Position numbers and translations under genes: made by a program
In this document: positions 8,846 to 16,612 of the stretch, piece by piece
Position numbering within the stretch: the stretch's first letter is position 1
How the letters are laid out: every line of letters starts with the position of its first letter
Assembly (NCBI GenBank): GCA_017453685.1
Contig: JAFTEL010000113.1
Coordinates: forward strand, 1-61,933
From: Clostridia bacterium
GTDB taxonomy: Bacteria; Bacillota; Clostridia; Oscillospirales; Acutalibacteraceae
Direction of reading: 5' to 3'
Length of the DNA: 61,933 nt
Notes under the pieces: generated by a model
What the model saw: only the letters and a program-made list of their open reading frames with translations
Told to the model about the DNA's origin: nothing
Databases searched by the model: none

Positions 8846-9724
8846 ATGAAAGTCAGTTATCAGTTCGGTCGGATCAGACGACTTGTCGAATGGAAGCCGA
8901 AACGCCGCCCGAACACCATGAACCGAAACGCCGTTCACATGCTGCGCTCCGTCAGGCGCACGATCGGCGACAGCTTTATCATCACCACCGAAGACGGAAA
9001 GGTCATCGTCATCGACGGCGGCAGCCGAAAGGAGACCGGCTATTTTATCGCCTACCTGAAAGCGGCGACCGGTCAAAAAACGCCGCATATCGACGCGTGG
9101 TTTTTGTCGCATCCGCACGACGATCACTGCAACGTGTTTCTGGACGTGGTCGAGCATTACGGCGACTTGCTCAGCTTTGACAGGGTCTATGCCGATTTTG
9201 CCGAAGAACCCTCGTTCTATGAGGGCAGCGACAACTGGGCAGTCGGCGTTCTGACCGATTATTACCGCCTGCTGCCGCGCTTTGCCGACAAGGCGGTCAA
9301 ACTGAAGGAGGGCGACGTGTTCAACGTCGGCGCCGCCCGATTCACGGCGCTTTATACCTTCAACCCGAATTGGAAAGAGGGCAACGCCGCTTCCACTGTT
9401 ATGCGCATGGATCTCGGCGGCAAAAGCGTGATGTTCACCGGCGACGCCAACGTGCTGCCCGGCAACTATGTGGTGGAAAAATACGGCGAAAGCGGGCTGC
9501 TCCAATGCGATATCTGCAAAATGGCGCACCACGGGCAGGACGGCGTTGACAAAAGCTTTTACGAAGCGGTCGCGCCCGCGGTCTGCCTGTGGCCGACGCC
9601 GTCGTGGGTCTGGAACAACCGCGGCGGCAAGCTGAAAACGCCGGAAGTGCGCGGCTGGATCGAATCGCTGGGCGTGAAGGAAAACCACGTTGCCAAAGAC
9701 GGCTCATGCGTTATTCTCCTGTGA
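8846..9724 (+). CDS. MBL-fold metallohydrolase, ComEC/Rec2-like
   Basis: The metallo-beta-lactamase fold is shown by SHPHDDHCN (metal-binding HxHxDH, about residues 90-98), VMFTGDANV (Asp ligand) and KMAHHGQDG (His ligands). The order and HPHDDH spelling match the ComEC/Rec2-like branch rather than glyoxalase II. The 292-residue protein has no signal peptide or membrane segments, so unlike ComEC itself it is a free cytosolic hydrolase. ATG 8846 is preferred to a TTG at 8816 that overlaps the previous stop, because it follows AAAAGGGTCGGA. As last gene of the GH3/GH95 operon it may act on a phosphorylated or lactone intermediate, but that is inference. Confidence 0.78.
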   Translation: MKVSYQFGRIRRLVEWKPKRRPNTMNRNAVHMLRSVRRTIGDSFIITTEDGKVIVIDGGSRKETGYFIAYLKAATGQKTPHIDAWFLSHPHDDHCNVFLDVVEHYGDLLSFDRVYADFAEEPSFYEGSDNWAVGVLTDYYRLLPRFADKAVKLKEGDVFNVGAARFTALYTFNPNWKEGNAASTVMRMDLGGKSVMFTGDANVLPGNYVVEKYGESGLLQCDICKMAHHGQDGVDKSFYEAVAPAVCLWPTPSWVWNNRGGKLKTPEVRGWIESLGVKENHVAKDGSCVILL

Positions 9725-9801
9725 GCCTCAACCGTTCGGTCTGCGAGGGACAAGATGGAAACAAATCGTTTCCGTTCTGCTGCTCCAGATTGTGCCGTAT
9801 A

Positions 9802-9830
9802 TTGCATTCAGAGAACTTCTGTGCTACAAT
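9802..9830 (+). promoter_or_regulatory. Sigma-A promoter for the LRR/dockerin gene
   Basis: TTGCAT (9802-9807), 17-base spacer, TACAAT (9825-9830) with TG one base upstream of the -10. An AATATATATTAATTAAT leader follows. Confidence 0.75.
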
Positions 9831-9861
9831 ATATATTAATTAATCGGAAAGGATGTTTGAT

Positions 9862-12192
9862 ATGATAAAACGCACGAAGCGAGTCATTTCCGTTTTTCTT
9901 TGCGCGCTGCTCCTGCTGAGCTGTGCCGTCAGCGGTTTTGCGGCGGACGCGAGCGGCAATTGCGGCATGAATATCACGTGGGAATATGACGCTGCCACGG
10001 CCACGCTGACCATCAACGGCTCGGGCGATATGTATGATTTCTACAGCGAAGTGCCGTGGAATAACTACCAAGGCAGCATCCAAACCGTTTCGTTTGTCGG
10101 GACGGAGAACGGTATCAGGAGCATCGGTTACGGCGCTTTCAAGGACTGCACCGCACTGCAGAACTGCAGCATTCCCGACACGGTCGAGAGTCTCGGCATC
10201 GATTGCTTCAACGGCTGTTCGCAGATGCAGAGTATTGAGATCCCGGGTAGTGTGGACTTGATCCCGAATTCCGCGTTCAGCAACTGCTACGCTCTGCAGT
10301 CCGTCACCATCCGCGAAGGGGTGACGGAGATCGACAAGTGTGCCTTTGAAGGCTGCACTAACCTGCATTCCATCGTAGTACCGGACGGCCTCACCACGAT
10401 CGGCTCCATGGCGTTTTCGGCTGCCGGCCTTACGGAGGTCTATCTTTCAGACAGTGTTTCCGAGATCGGAACCTTCGCGTTTTCCTGCTGCAGAGAGCTG
10501 CAAAAGGTCAGAATGCCCCAAAATGAAAGCCTTACCACGATCGACAACTATGCGTTTGAGCGGTGTGAAGCTCTTACCGAGATCACGATCCCGGACAGCG
10601 TTACGACCATCGGCAGAGGCGCTTTCGACAACTGCAAAAGTCTGCCCGCCATCAACATCCCTGACAGCGTCACGACCATCGGCGAAGGCGCGTTTGACGG
10701 CTGTGAAAGCATTGAAAGCTTTGCGATCCCCGCTTCCGTGACCGAGATCGGCGACGGTGCTTTTTCCTCCTGTCCATCCGTCATGAGCCTGAGTGTTGAC
10801 GAAAACAATCCGGTATATCATTCCGCCGAAAACTGCATTATCGATACCGCCGGCAAGACGCTGATGTTCGGCTGCAACGCGAGCGTGATCCCCGACGACG
10901 GCAGCGTCACGGCGATCGCCGACCAGGCCTTCATGAATTGTGTCGGTCTGGAAAGCGTTACCATCCCCGAAAGCGTCACGTCGATCGGCGCCATGGCGTT
11001 CGGCATGTGTTCCTCGCTCAAAAGCGTGACCATCCCCGCCAATGTGACCGAGCTTGGCATGGGCGCGTTTACGTATTGCTTCTCGCTGGAAAACGTTGTG
11101 TTTGAAACCGATCATCTGACCGCGATCGGCGATTCAACTTTCTCTTATTGCGTCTGTCTGAAAAGCATCGTGCTCCCGGTCGGGATCCGGCAGATCGGCA
11201 GTCAGGCGTTTGCCTACTGCGCAAATCTGAAAAGCGTGACCCTGCCGCAAAGCTTGGCGCAAAACGTGAGCACCGAAAACACCATCGGCTCATCTGCTTT
11301 TTCGATCTCTTTCCCGTCGGATATTCTCGCCTACCTGCGCGCCGCCTATTCAGAGCTGGTCGCCGCCGGGATTGAAGATATGGACGGGATCCCGATTTCC
11401 GTCATCAAAACCATTATCGATGTTGAAAACCCACAGATCAGCGATGTTTACTTTGCCGGCGGCGCAGCGGAATGGCTGACCGTGCTGGCCAAAACCGGCA
11501 GCGGCAACAATACGCTTACCGCCGCGCAGATCCACTATGAATTCAACCCGCTTACCGCCGTTGAATACGGCACCGCCCGCTTTGACCTGGAAAACGGTCT
11601 TATCTACGGTCTGCAGACTTCTCTGACCGATCCGTCGGAATACTTCCATGCGAAAGACGGCTATACCTGCACCGTGACCCCGAGCGCACAGCGTGACGGT
11701 CAGGCGATCTACGGCACCGGCTCCACTGTGTACGTGTATGATGAAAACGGCTGGCTGGTGAGTCAGTGTGCCATTATGATCATCGGTGACGTGGACGGCG
11801 ACGGCCTTTACGGCGCCATGGACGCTTACCTTGCCAATCTGCTTCGCTGCGGCGCGTTCCCCTATGAAAAGGCTTCCCGCGCGCAGATGTTTGCCACCGA
11901 CGTCAACGGCGACGGACAGTGCGATGATACGGACGTTGCGACCCTGCGGCTGGCCGGTTTGCTGCTGGCTGAGATCGAACAGAGCGGGCCGACCGCTGTG
12001 TCAGGAACCGGCGGAGAAGGCGGACTGGACTCCGTTTCCATCGAGTATCTCGGCTTGATCGACCAGACGCTTGAAATGGCCGAACCTCAGCCGGAACCGG
12101 CGGACGAAGCGCCTGAGGGAACGCTGACGGTCAGTCAGATCATCCGTCAGATATTGACATTTATCCTGCGTTTCTTCCAAATTGCTTTCTAA
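9862..12192 (+). CDS. Exported BspA-type leucine-rich-repeat protein with type I dockerin
   Basis: ATG 9862 is chosen because GGAAAGG lies nine bases upstream; the ATG at 9853 overlaps that site. The 776-residue product starts with a signal peptide (basic MIKRTKR, hydrophobic core, cleavage near GFAA-DA). Residues about 75-470 hold many LRR_5/BspA repeats with the IGxxAFxxCxxLxxVxIPxSVT pattern. A type I dockerin follows at about 640-705 with two calcium loops, DVDGDGLYGAMD and DVNGDGQCDDTD. After a Pro/Glu-rich linker the chain ends in the hydrophobic, aromatic tail IIRQILTFILRFFQIAF. Dockerins plug into cohesins on scaffoldins, so this protein is probably part of a cellulosome-like surface complex, with the LRR domain mediating binding. 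Confidence 0.9.
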   Translation: MIKRTKRVISVFLCALLLLSCAVSGFAADASGNCGMNITWEYDAATATLTINGSGDMYDFYSEVPWNNYQGSIQTVSFVGTENGIRSIGYGAFKDCTALQNCSIPDTVESLGIDCFNGCSQMQSIEIPGSVDLIPNSAFSNCYALQSVTIREGVTEIDKCAFEGCTNLHSIVVPDGLTTIGSMAFSAAGLTEVYLSDSVSEIGTFAFSCCRELQKVRMPQNESLTTIDNYAFERCEALTEITIPDSVTTIGRGAFDNCKSLPAINIPDSVTTIGEGAFDGCESIESFAIPASVTEIGDGAFSSCPSVMSLSVDENNPVYHSAENCIIDTAGKTLMFGCNASVIPDDGSVTAIADQAFMNCVGLESVTIPESVTSIGAMAFGMCSSLKSVTIPANVTELGMGAFTYCFSLENVVFETDHLTAIGDSTFSYCVCLKSIVLPVGIRQIGSQAFAYCANLKSVTLPQSLAQNVSTENTIGSSAFSISFPSDILAYLRAAYSELVAAGIEDMDGIPISVIKTIIDVENPQISDVYFAGGAAEWLTVLAKTGSGNNTLTAAQIHYEFNPLTAVEYGTARFDLENGLIYGLQTSLTDPSEYFHAKDGYTCTVTPSAQRDGQAIYGTGSTVYVYDENGWLVSQCAIMIIGDVDGDGLYGAMDAYLANLLRCGAFPYEKASRAQMFATDVNGDGQCDDTDVATLRLAGLLLAEIEQSGPTAVSGTGGEGGLDSVSIEYLGLIDQTLEMAEPQPEPADEAPEGTLTVSQIIRQILTFILRFFQIAF

Positions 12193-12204
12193 GGGGATAG
12201 CTTT

Positions 12205-13089
12205 ATGTTTTTGCATTACGGCAAATCCAAACTGATCAAAAATGTGACCCGCATCACGGATGGGATCGTCAACGAGTTCCTGATTGAAGGCAGCAAAAAG
12301 GCCGTTCTGTTCGATACCGGTCTTGACCTGTTCAATATCAAGGATTACGTTGCCAAGCTGACCAAGAAGGAACTGATGGTCGTCAACTCGCATTTCCATC
12401 CGGATCACGCGAACGGCAACCACCATTTTGACACGGTCTACGTCGGCGAGGCCGATCTGCCGACCTTCACCACGAAAGACGTTTATTTCAAACTGGTGGA
12501 TGACATCGTGACCGCTACCAAGAAAAAATACCCCAAGGCGGCTGAAAAGCTCATGCCCTGGGTCGATAAGCTCTTAATGACGAAACAGGGTGACACGCAG
12601 TACCTGCCGCTGAAGGACGGCGATGAGATCGACCTCGGCGATAAAACACTCATCGTGAAGGATTTCCCCGGGCATACCCCCGGCTCGATCACGCTGCTTG
12701 ACCCCGCGGAGCGGTTCATTTACGCGGGCGACGCGAGCGACATTGACATCTGGATGTTCACCAATCCGGACTGCAGTCTGCACGAATACGCCGAAACGGG
12801 TCGGCGGTATTACAAAGAAGTGCAGACCCTGGGCTACACGCGCTACCGCGGCGCCCATATGCCGCTGACGCACCGCATCTCCTTCATGCGGGATTATGCC
12901 GAATGGATGGATAAGCTGACGCCCGAAAAAGCGCTAATGAAATTCAACGTGCCCGGCGGCAAAAGTCAGCTCTGCATCGCCGCCGCGCCGAGCATGAAGC
13001 ACATTCTGTTTACCTCGGTCTATTGGGCGCACCAGTGCGAAAGAAAGGAAGCTGCCGCTCTTCCCGAAGAACAGCAGCAGGTCGGATAA
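12205..13089 (+). CDS. MBL-fold metallohydrolase
   Basis: A 294-residue zinc hydrolase of the metallo-beta-lactamase fold: NSHFHPDHANGN (HxHxDH, about residues 62-73), the GHTPGS His motif, YAGDASD (bridging Asp), and a final His in the RGAHMPLTH segment. It lacks a signal peptide. It follows the LRR/dockerin stop by 12 bases with AAGGGGATA as ribosome-binding site and is followed four bases later by a small membrane protein, so these genes may share the dockerin gene's promoter. The substrate is unknown. Confidence 0.8.
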   Translation: MFLHYGKSKLIKNVTRITDGIVNEFLIEGSKKAVLFDTGLDLFNIKDYVAKLTKKELMVVNSHFHPDHANGNHHFDTVYVGEADLPTFTTKDVYFKLVDDIVTATKKKYPKAAEKLMPWVDKLLMTKQGDTQYLPLKDGDEIDLGDKTLIVKDFPGHTPGSITLLDPAERFIYAGDASDIDIWMFTNPDCSLHEYAETGRRYYKEVQTLGYTRYRGAHMPLTHRISFMRDYAEWMDKLTPEKALMKFNVPGGKSQLCIAAAPSMKHILFTSVYWAHQCERKEAAALPEEQQQVG

Positions 13090-13092
13090 AGC

Positions 13093-13422
13093 ATGGATAC
13101 GGATACGGTCATCTGGCTTGTCATTATGATCCCCGTAAGCGCGTTTTTCACCGGTATCGGCATTTACGCGTGGAAGCGCAAAAAGCCCATGTGGTTCTGG
13201 TCGGGCAGCACGGTGGAGGAGTGGGAGATCACGGATATTCCCGCTTATAACCGAGCCAACGGCGTCATGTGGCTGTGCTATTCTGCCGTTTTCTGGGTCA
13301 GCGCGCTCTTAGGGCTGCTGAAGCTGGAAACGGCCGGTATTGTGCTCGCCGTCGGCTGCCTCGGCGGCATCCCCGTGCTGGTCGTTGCCTACAACAGGAT
13401 TTATAAAAAGTATCACTTCTAA
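13093..13422 (+). CDS. Small membrane protein, three predicted helices
   Basis: This 109-residue protein has about three hydrophobic segments (residues about 5-25, 55-75 and 80-100) separated by a charged loop with KRKKPMWFWSG and the aromatic stretch EEWEITDIPAYNRANG. Similar small proteins occur in clostridial genomes but I know of no function. It begins four bases after the MBL stop and is probably co-transcribed with it. Confidence 0.6.
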   Translation: MDTDTVIWLVIMIPVSAFFTGIGIYAWKRKKPMWFWSGSTVEEWEITDIPAYNRANGVMWLCYSAVFWVSALLGLLKLETAGIVLAVGCLGGIPVLVVAYNRIYKKYHF

Positions 13423-13433
13423 GGTGCTTCAGC

Positions 13434-14114
13434 ATGAAAAAGATCGAAACGGAACTCCACTATCCCTATTCGCTGTTGTTCGATGTGGAAATCAACAAAG
13501 AGAAACTCACCTTTGAAGCAGTGGGAAGAGACGAGGCAGGGAATCTGATCCTGCACTGCTCCGAGACCCACAACAGGAGCAGCGCCTATTATTCCTATGA
13601 CGATTATTATATTCTGACAACGGAAGAAGCGCTGCAATACGCCGCGAAAGCGCGGAAAAACAAGCTGCTCTCCCGATGGAGGTATCGGAAAATGCTGAAA
13701 GAACTCCTCGGCACACCGCAGCCCAAACAGGGCAAAATCGAATCGTTTCAGTCCGTTTTGCTCCGCACGAGCGGCATGCGCGGCACGATTGAGCAGGAAC
13801 TCGTGATGAAGGGCGCCGATGCCGAGGTTTCGCAGTATTTGCTTCGGTACAACGGGGAGGGAAAAGAGCGGGTGCTGATGGAGCAAGCCGTTTGCAGCGA
13901 AGAAGAGGTGCTGCGGCTGCTCAACCGCTGCGACGTTCTTTCGTGGAACGGTTTTTACGGTCCGCACCCGAAGCACCTTTTGGACGGGATCATGTTTGAT
14001 TTTGAAGCGACCGTCAACGGCGGGCAAACAATCCATGCGCACGGGTCGCAGAACTTTCCCAAGCATTACCGCGATTTCACGGATGGGCTGTATGAGCTGT
14101 TAAACCGGAAATGA
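13434..14114 (+). CDS. Unrecognised cytosolic protein
   Basis: No family is recognised for this 226-residue protein. It has no signal peptide or membrane segment. The N-terminal half is rich in Tyr and charged residues, with a basic stretch around RKNKLLSRWRYRKM; the C-terminal half has WNGFYGPHPKHLLDGIMFDFEATVNGG followed by HAHGSQNFPKHY. The latter pattern (a short beta-strand, then GG-x-x-I-x-A-x-GS-x-x-FP) recurs, as I recall, in uncharacterised clostridial lipoproteins, which suggests a small beta-rich domain. It starts 11 bases after the membrane-protein stop and is the last gene before a bidirectional terminator. Confidence 0.5.
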   Translation: MKKIETELHYPYSLLFDVEINKEKLTFEAVGRDEAGNLILHCSETHNRSSAYYSYDDYYILTTEEALQYAAKARKNKLLSRWRYRKMLKELLGTPQPKQGKIESFQSVLLRTSGMRGTIEQELVMKGADAEVSQYLLRYNGEGKERVLMEQAVCSEEEVLRLLNRCDVLSWNGFYGPHPKHLLDGIMFDFEATVNGGQTIHAHGSQNFPKHYRDFTDGLYELLNRK

Positions 14115-14131
14115 CAAATAGATGCAGAAAA

Positions 14132-14180
14132 ATCCCCTGACGCAGGAGAAAATGCTCCGTTTGCGTCAGGGGATTTGTTT
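14132..14180. terminator. Bidirectional terminator
   Basis: ATCCCCTGACGCA (14132-14144) pairs with TGCGTCAGGGGAT (14162-14174), with a nested GGAG/CTCC hairpin in the loop. T-rich sequence follows on both strands. It separates two convergent transcription units. Confidence 0.88.
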
Positions 14181-14194
14181 ATCGGAATTTCAGA

Positions 14195-15163
14195 TTACTC
14201 TTTGGTTTGATTCACCTCATAGGTGCGTTCCCCGATGATATACTTGGGGCGGTGCTTCGTTTCGAGGTAGATTTTGCCGATGTATTCGCCGATCACGCCA
14301 AGAGAAATGAGTTGGATCCCGCCAATCAGACAAACGATGATCAAATTGCTGGACCATCCGGGAACGGTATTTCCTGTGAAGAACGACGCCAGGGCGTAAA
14401 CGATGAACACCAGGGAAAGCAGCGCAAAGAAAACGCCCATTCCGGTGATGAACCGGATCGGTTTAATGCTCAGGCTGGTGATCCCGTCAAAGGCAAGGGC
14501 AAGCATCTTGGTCATCGGATAGTGGCTTTCTCCGGCGAGGCGCTCATGCCGCTCATAGTATACACATGTGCTCTTGAAGCCGACCATTGGAAACATGCCC
14601 CGCAGGAAAATATTGACCTCTTCAAAGTTGGCGAATTCCTTCAGAACGCGGGAAGAGACCAGACGATAATCCGCGTGGTTGTAGATGATCTCGCCGCCCA
14701 TTTTGTTGAGCAGTTTGTAGTAACTCTGCGCGGTGAACCGCTTGAAGAACGTATCGGTGTCGCGCTTGTTCCTGACGCCGTAAACGATCTCGGCCCCGTT
14801 GAGATATTCGTCGACCATCTGATCCATCGCGTTGATATCATCCTGACCGTCGCAGTCAATGGAGATCGTGATATCGCAAAGCTCTTTGGCCTCCATCAGC
14901 CCCGCCAGCAAAGCGTTCTGATGCCCTCGGTTCCGGCTCAGGGAGATCCCTTCATAGATCGCGTTTTCGGAGGAAAGAGCCTGAATGATTTCCCAGGTCG
15001 AATCCTTGCTCCCGTCGTTGACAAAGAGCACCCGGCTTTCCGCCGCGATCTTTCCGGCGCTTTGCAGGGCTTCGATCTTCTCTTTGAACATCGGCGCCGT
15101 GATGGGGAGCACCTTTTCCTCGTTATAGCAGGGGATAACAATGTATAAAATCGGCTGTTCCAT
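14195..15163 (-). CDS. GtrB-like family 2 glycosyltransferase
   Basis: The 322-residue protein is a GT2 enzyme of the dolichol/undecaprenyl-phosphate sugar synthase type. Visible are VIPCYNEEKVLP at the N-terminus, FVNDGSKDSTW, SRNRGHQNALLAGLMEA and ISIDCDGQDD (metal-binding region), then two C-terminal membrane helices (about residues 235-258 and 270-292). Such proteins transfer a nucleotide sugar to undecaprenyl phosphate at the inner face of the membrane for later wall or glycan decoration. AGGAGT precedes the ATG. It stands alone, with a GtrA-type flippase not seen nearby. Confidence 0.87.
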   Translation of the reverse strand: MEQPILYIVIPCYNEEKVLPITAPMFKEKIEALQSAGKIAAESRVLFVNDGSKDSTWEIIQALSSENAIYEGISLSRNRGHQNALLAGLMEAKELCDITISIDCDGQDDINAMDQMVDEYLNGAEIVYGVRNKRDTDTFFKRFTAQSYYKLLNKMGGEIIYNHADYRLVSSRVLKEFANFEEVNIFLRGMFPMVGFKSTCVYYERHERLAGESHYPMTKMLALAFDGITSLSIKPIRFITGMGVFFALLSLVFIVYALASFFTGNTVPGWSSNLIIVCLIGGIQLISLGVIGEYIGKIYLETKHRPKYIIGERTYEVNQTKE

Positions 15164-15349
15164 GATGACCCTTCACTCCTTTGGTTCTATCCGTTTACAA
15201 AAAACGGGAAACGCTGCTTGAGGTTCGTGCATCCATGAGCTGCACCTTTAACATACCACAAACAGCGGGTGATTTCAATCCTCGAATGAGAATCGCGGTG
15301 CTTCAACCGTGGTTTGCCTTTTTTGTTGGCAAATCGGGGACGGATGCGA

Positions 15350-15691
15350 TCACGCCCGGTCGCTTTTCTTTTTTTGCTTTTTGGCCCGTTCCAGCGCTTT
15401 TTTCTTGGCTCGCTCCAGCGCCTTGCGATCCTTTTCTGCGGCCCGCATTTTTTCCTGCGTTTCCTTGCTCTTTTCCGTCTGCCCGACCAGCTCCGAGACC
15501 GTGATCCCGTAGATCTCGGACAGCAGGAGAAGCAGGAAGATATCCGGCGTTCCCTCGCCGCGTTCCCATTTGGAAACGGATTTGTTGGAATAACCGATGG
15601 CGTCCGCCAGTTCCGCCTGCGTCATGCCGTGCAGCTTTCGGTAGAGCACAAGGTTCTCCGCAATGGTTTCATTTCTCGGTTTTTCGGACAT
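15350..15691 (-). CDS. XRE-family transcriptional regulator
   Basis: The start at 15691 is chosen for its AAGGAG site; an upstream in-frame extension to 15856 runs through the operators and is not credible. The 113-residue protein has a Cro/C1-type helix-turn-helix (NLVLYRKLHGMTQAELADAIGYSNKSVSKWERG, split here as residues about 12-31 and 32-44), a LLLLSEIYGITVSELVG dimer-like segment, and a strongly basic C-terminal tail rich in Lys, Ala and Glu that is probably a helical extension or coiled coil. Its own promoter is overlaid by a perfect-armed palindrome, which implies autorepression. A divergent PHP phosphoesterase shares the intergenic region. Confidence 0.85.
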   Translation of the reverse strand: MSEKPRNETIAENLVLYRKLHGMTQAELADAIGYSNKSVSKWERGEGTPDIFLLLLLSEIYGITVSELVGQTEKSKETQEKMRAAEKDRKALERAKKKALERAKKQKKKSDRA

Positions 15692-15722
15692 GTCAACAGC
15701 TCCTTGTGAAACATCTGCTTTT

Positions 15723-15751
15723 ATTCTACGATCCGTAGAACGAGTTGTCAA
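15723..15751 (-). promoter_or_regulatory. Sigma-A promoter of the XRE gene
   Basis: On the minus strand: TTGACA (15746-15751), 17-base spacer, TAGAAT (15723-15728). It lies 32 bases upstream of the XRE start codon and is overlapped by a palindrome. Confidence 0.85.
15724..15740. promoter_or_regulatory. Palindromic operator O1
   Basis: TTCTACG-ATC-CGTAGAA has perfect 7-base arms and covers the -10 and part of the spacer of the XRE promoter. This is the expected place for autorepression by the XRE protein. Confidence 0.7.
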
Positions 15752-15757
15752 GATGGA

Positions 15758-15774
15758 ATCTACGATTTGTAGAT
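15758..15774. promoter_or_regulatory. Palindromic operator O2, with a third half-site
   Basis: ATCTAC-GATTT-GTAGAT shares the TCTAC/GTAGA half-sites of O1, with centres 34 bases apart. A further ATCTAC half-site lies at 15779-15784. These sites face the divergent PHP gene and may control it. Confidence 0.6.
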
Positions 15775-15879
15775 AAAAATCTACCGATAGGGGGTTGCCT
15801 GACAGCCGCCCGCCGCTTATACTGCGGTCATACCGGCGCTGCGGCAAGCGCCGCAAAAACTGGGAAGGAACCGAGAATC

Positions 15880-16557
15880 ATGTATCGATATGAATTGCAC
15901 TGCCATACGGGCGGCGTTTCGCTGTGCGCGACGATCCCGCCGAAGGAACTGGTGCGAAAATATGAAAAAGCGGGTTACAGCGGGCTGGTTTTGACCGATC
16001 ATTACAGCCCGATGACCTTTATGCTCCATCACTATCTGCGTCCGCAAAAAGCGATCGAACACTATCTGTCCACCTATCACGAGCTCAAAGCATGGTGCGG
16101 CGACAGCTTCACCGTCTTGCTCGGTCTGGAGCTGCGCCGCTATGCCGCCGTCAATGATTACCTTGTCTACGGCGTGGAGGAGGACTGGCTTCGCCGTCAG
16201 CCGAATATGCTGCGCTGGAATGAGAAAAAGCTGTATACCGAAGCGCATCGGCAGGGGTATCTCGTCTATCAGGCGCATCCCTACCGCCCGCTGATTTACC
16301 GCTGCGATCCCAAATATCTGGACGGGATCGAGGTGTTCAACGGTCATACCGACGCGCAGCGCAACCAGAAGGCGCTCAACTGGGCGCGGTCGCTGCACAA
16401 GCCGATGACGAGCGGCAGCGATACGCACCGCGACGCGGATATGCCCTTCGGCGGCATCCAGACGGAAAAGCCGATCTATACCAACGCCGACCTGCTGGAC
16501 GTGCTGCGCGGGCAGCGGTATACGCTGCTGACGCCGGAAGGGGGCGCGTCGGCATAA
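15880..16557 (+). CDS. PHP-domain phosphoesterase
   Basis: This 225-residue protein is a PHP (polymerase and histidinol phosphatase) metal hydrolase: ELHCHTGG at the N-terminus (HxH metal site), VLTDHYSP (Asp-His), then QAHPYRP and SGSDTHRDAD near the C-terminus supply the remaining His/Asp ligands. Stand-alone PHP proteins cleave phosphoesters of nucleotides or sugar phosphates; the substrate here is not evident. The ATG at 15880 follows GGAAGGAA. It is transcribed divergently from the XRE regulator across two palindromic operators, so it is the likely regulated partner. A bidirectional terminator follows. Confidence 0.82.
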   Translation: MYRYELHCHTGGVSLCATIPPKELVRKYEKAGYSGLVLTDHYSPMTFMLHHYLRPQKAIEHYLSTYHELKAWCGDSFTVLLGLELRRYAAVNDYLVYGVEEDWLRRQPNMLRWNEKKLYTEAHRQGYLVYQAHPYRPLIYRCDPKYLDGIEVFNGHTDAQRNQKALNWARSLHKPMTSGSDTHRDADMPFGGIQTEKPIYTNADLLDVLRGQRYTLLTPEGGASA

Positions 16558-16561
16558 CAAC

Positions 16562-16609
16562 AAAAAAGCCCCGTATCAGGACGGAACCGTCCGGCACGGG
16601 GCTTTTTTT
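16562..16609. terminator. Bidirectional terminator
   Basis: AAAAAGCCCCGT pairs with ACGGGGCTTTTT around a nested GGACGG/CCGTCC hairpin. A and T runs on both flanks let it stop the PHP gene and the convergent oxidoreductase gene. Confidence 0.9.
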
Positions 16610-16612
16610 GGC

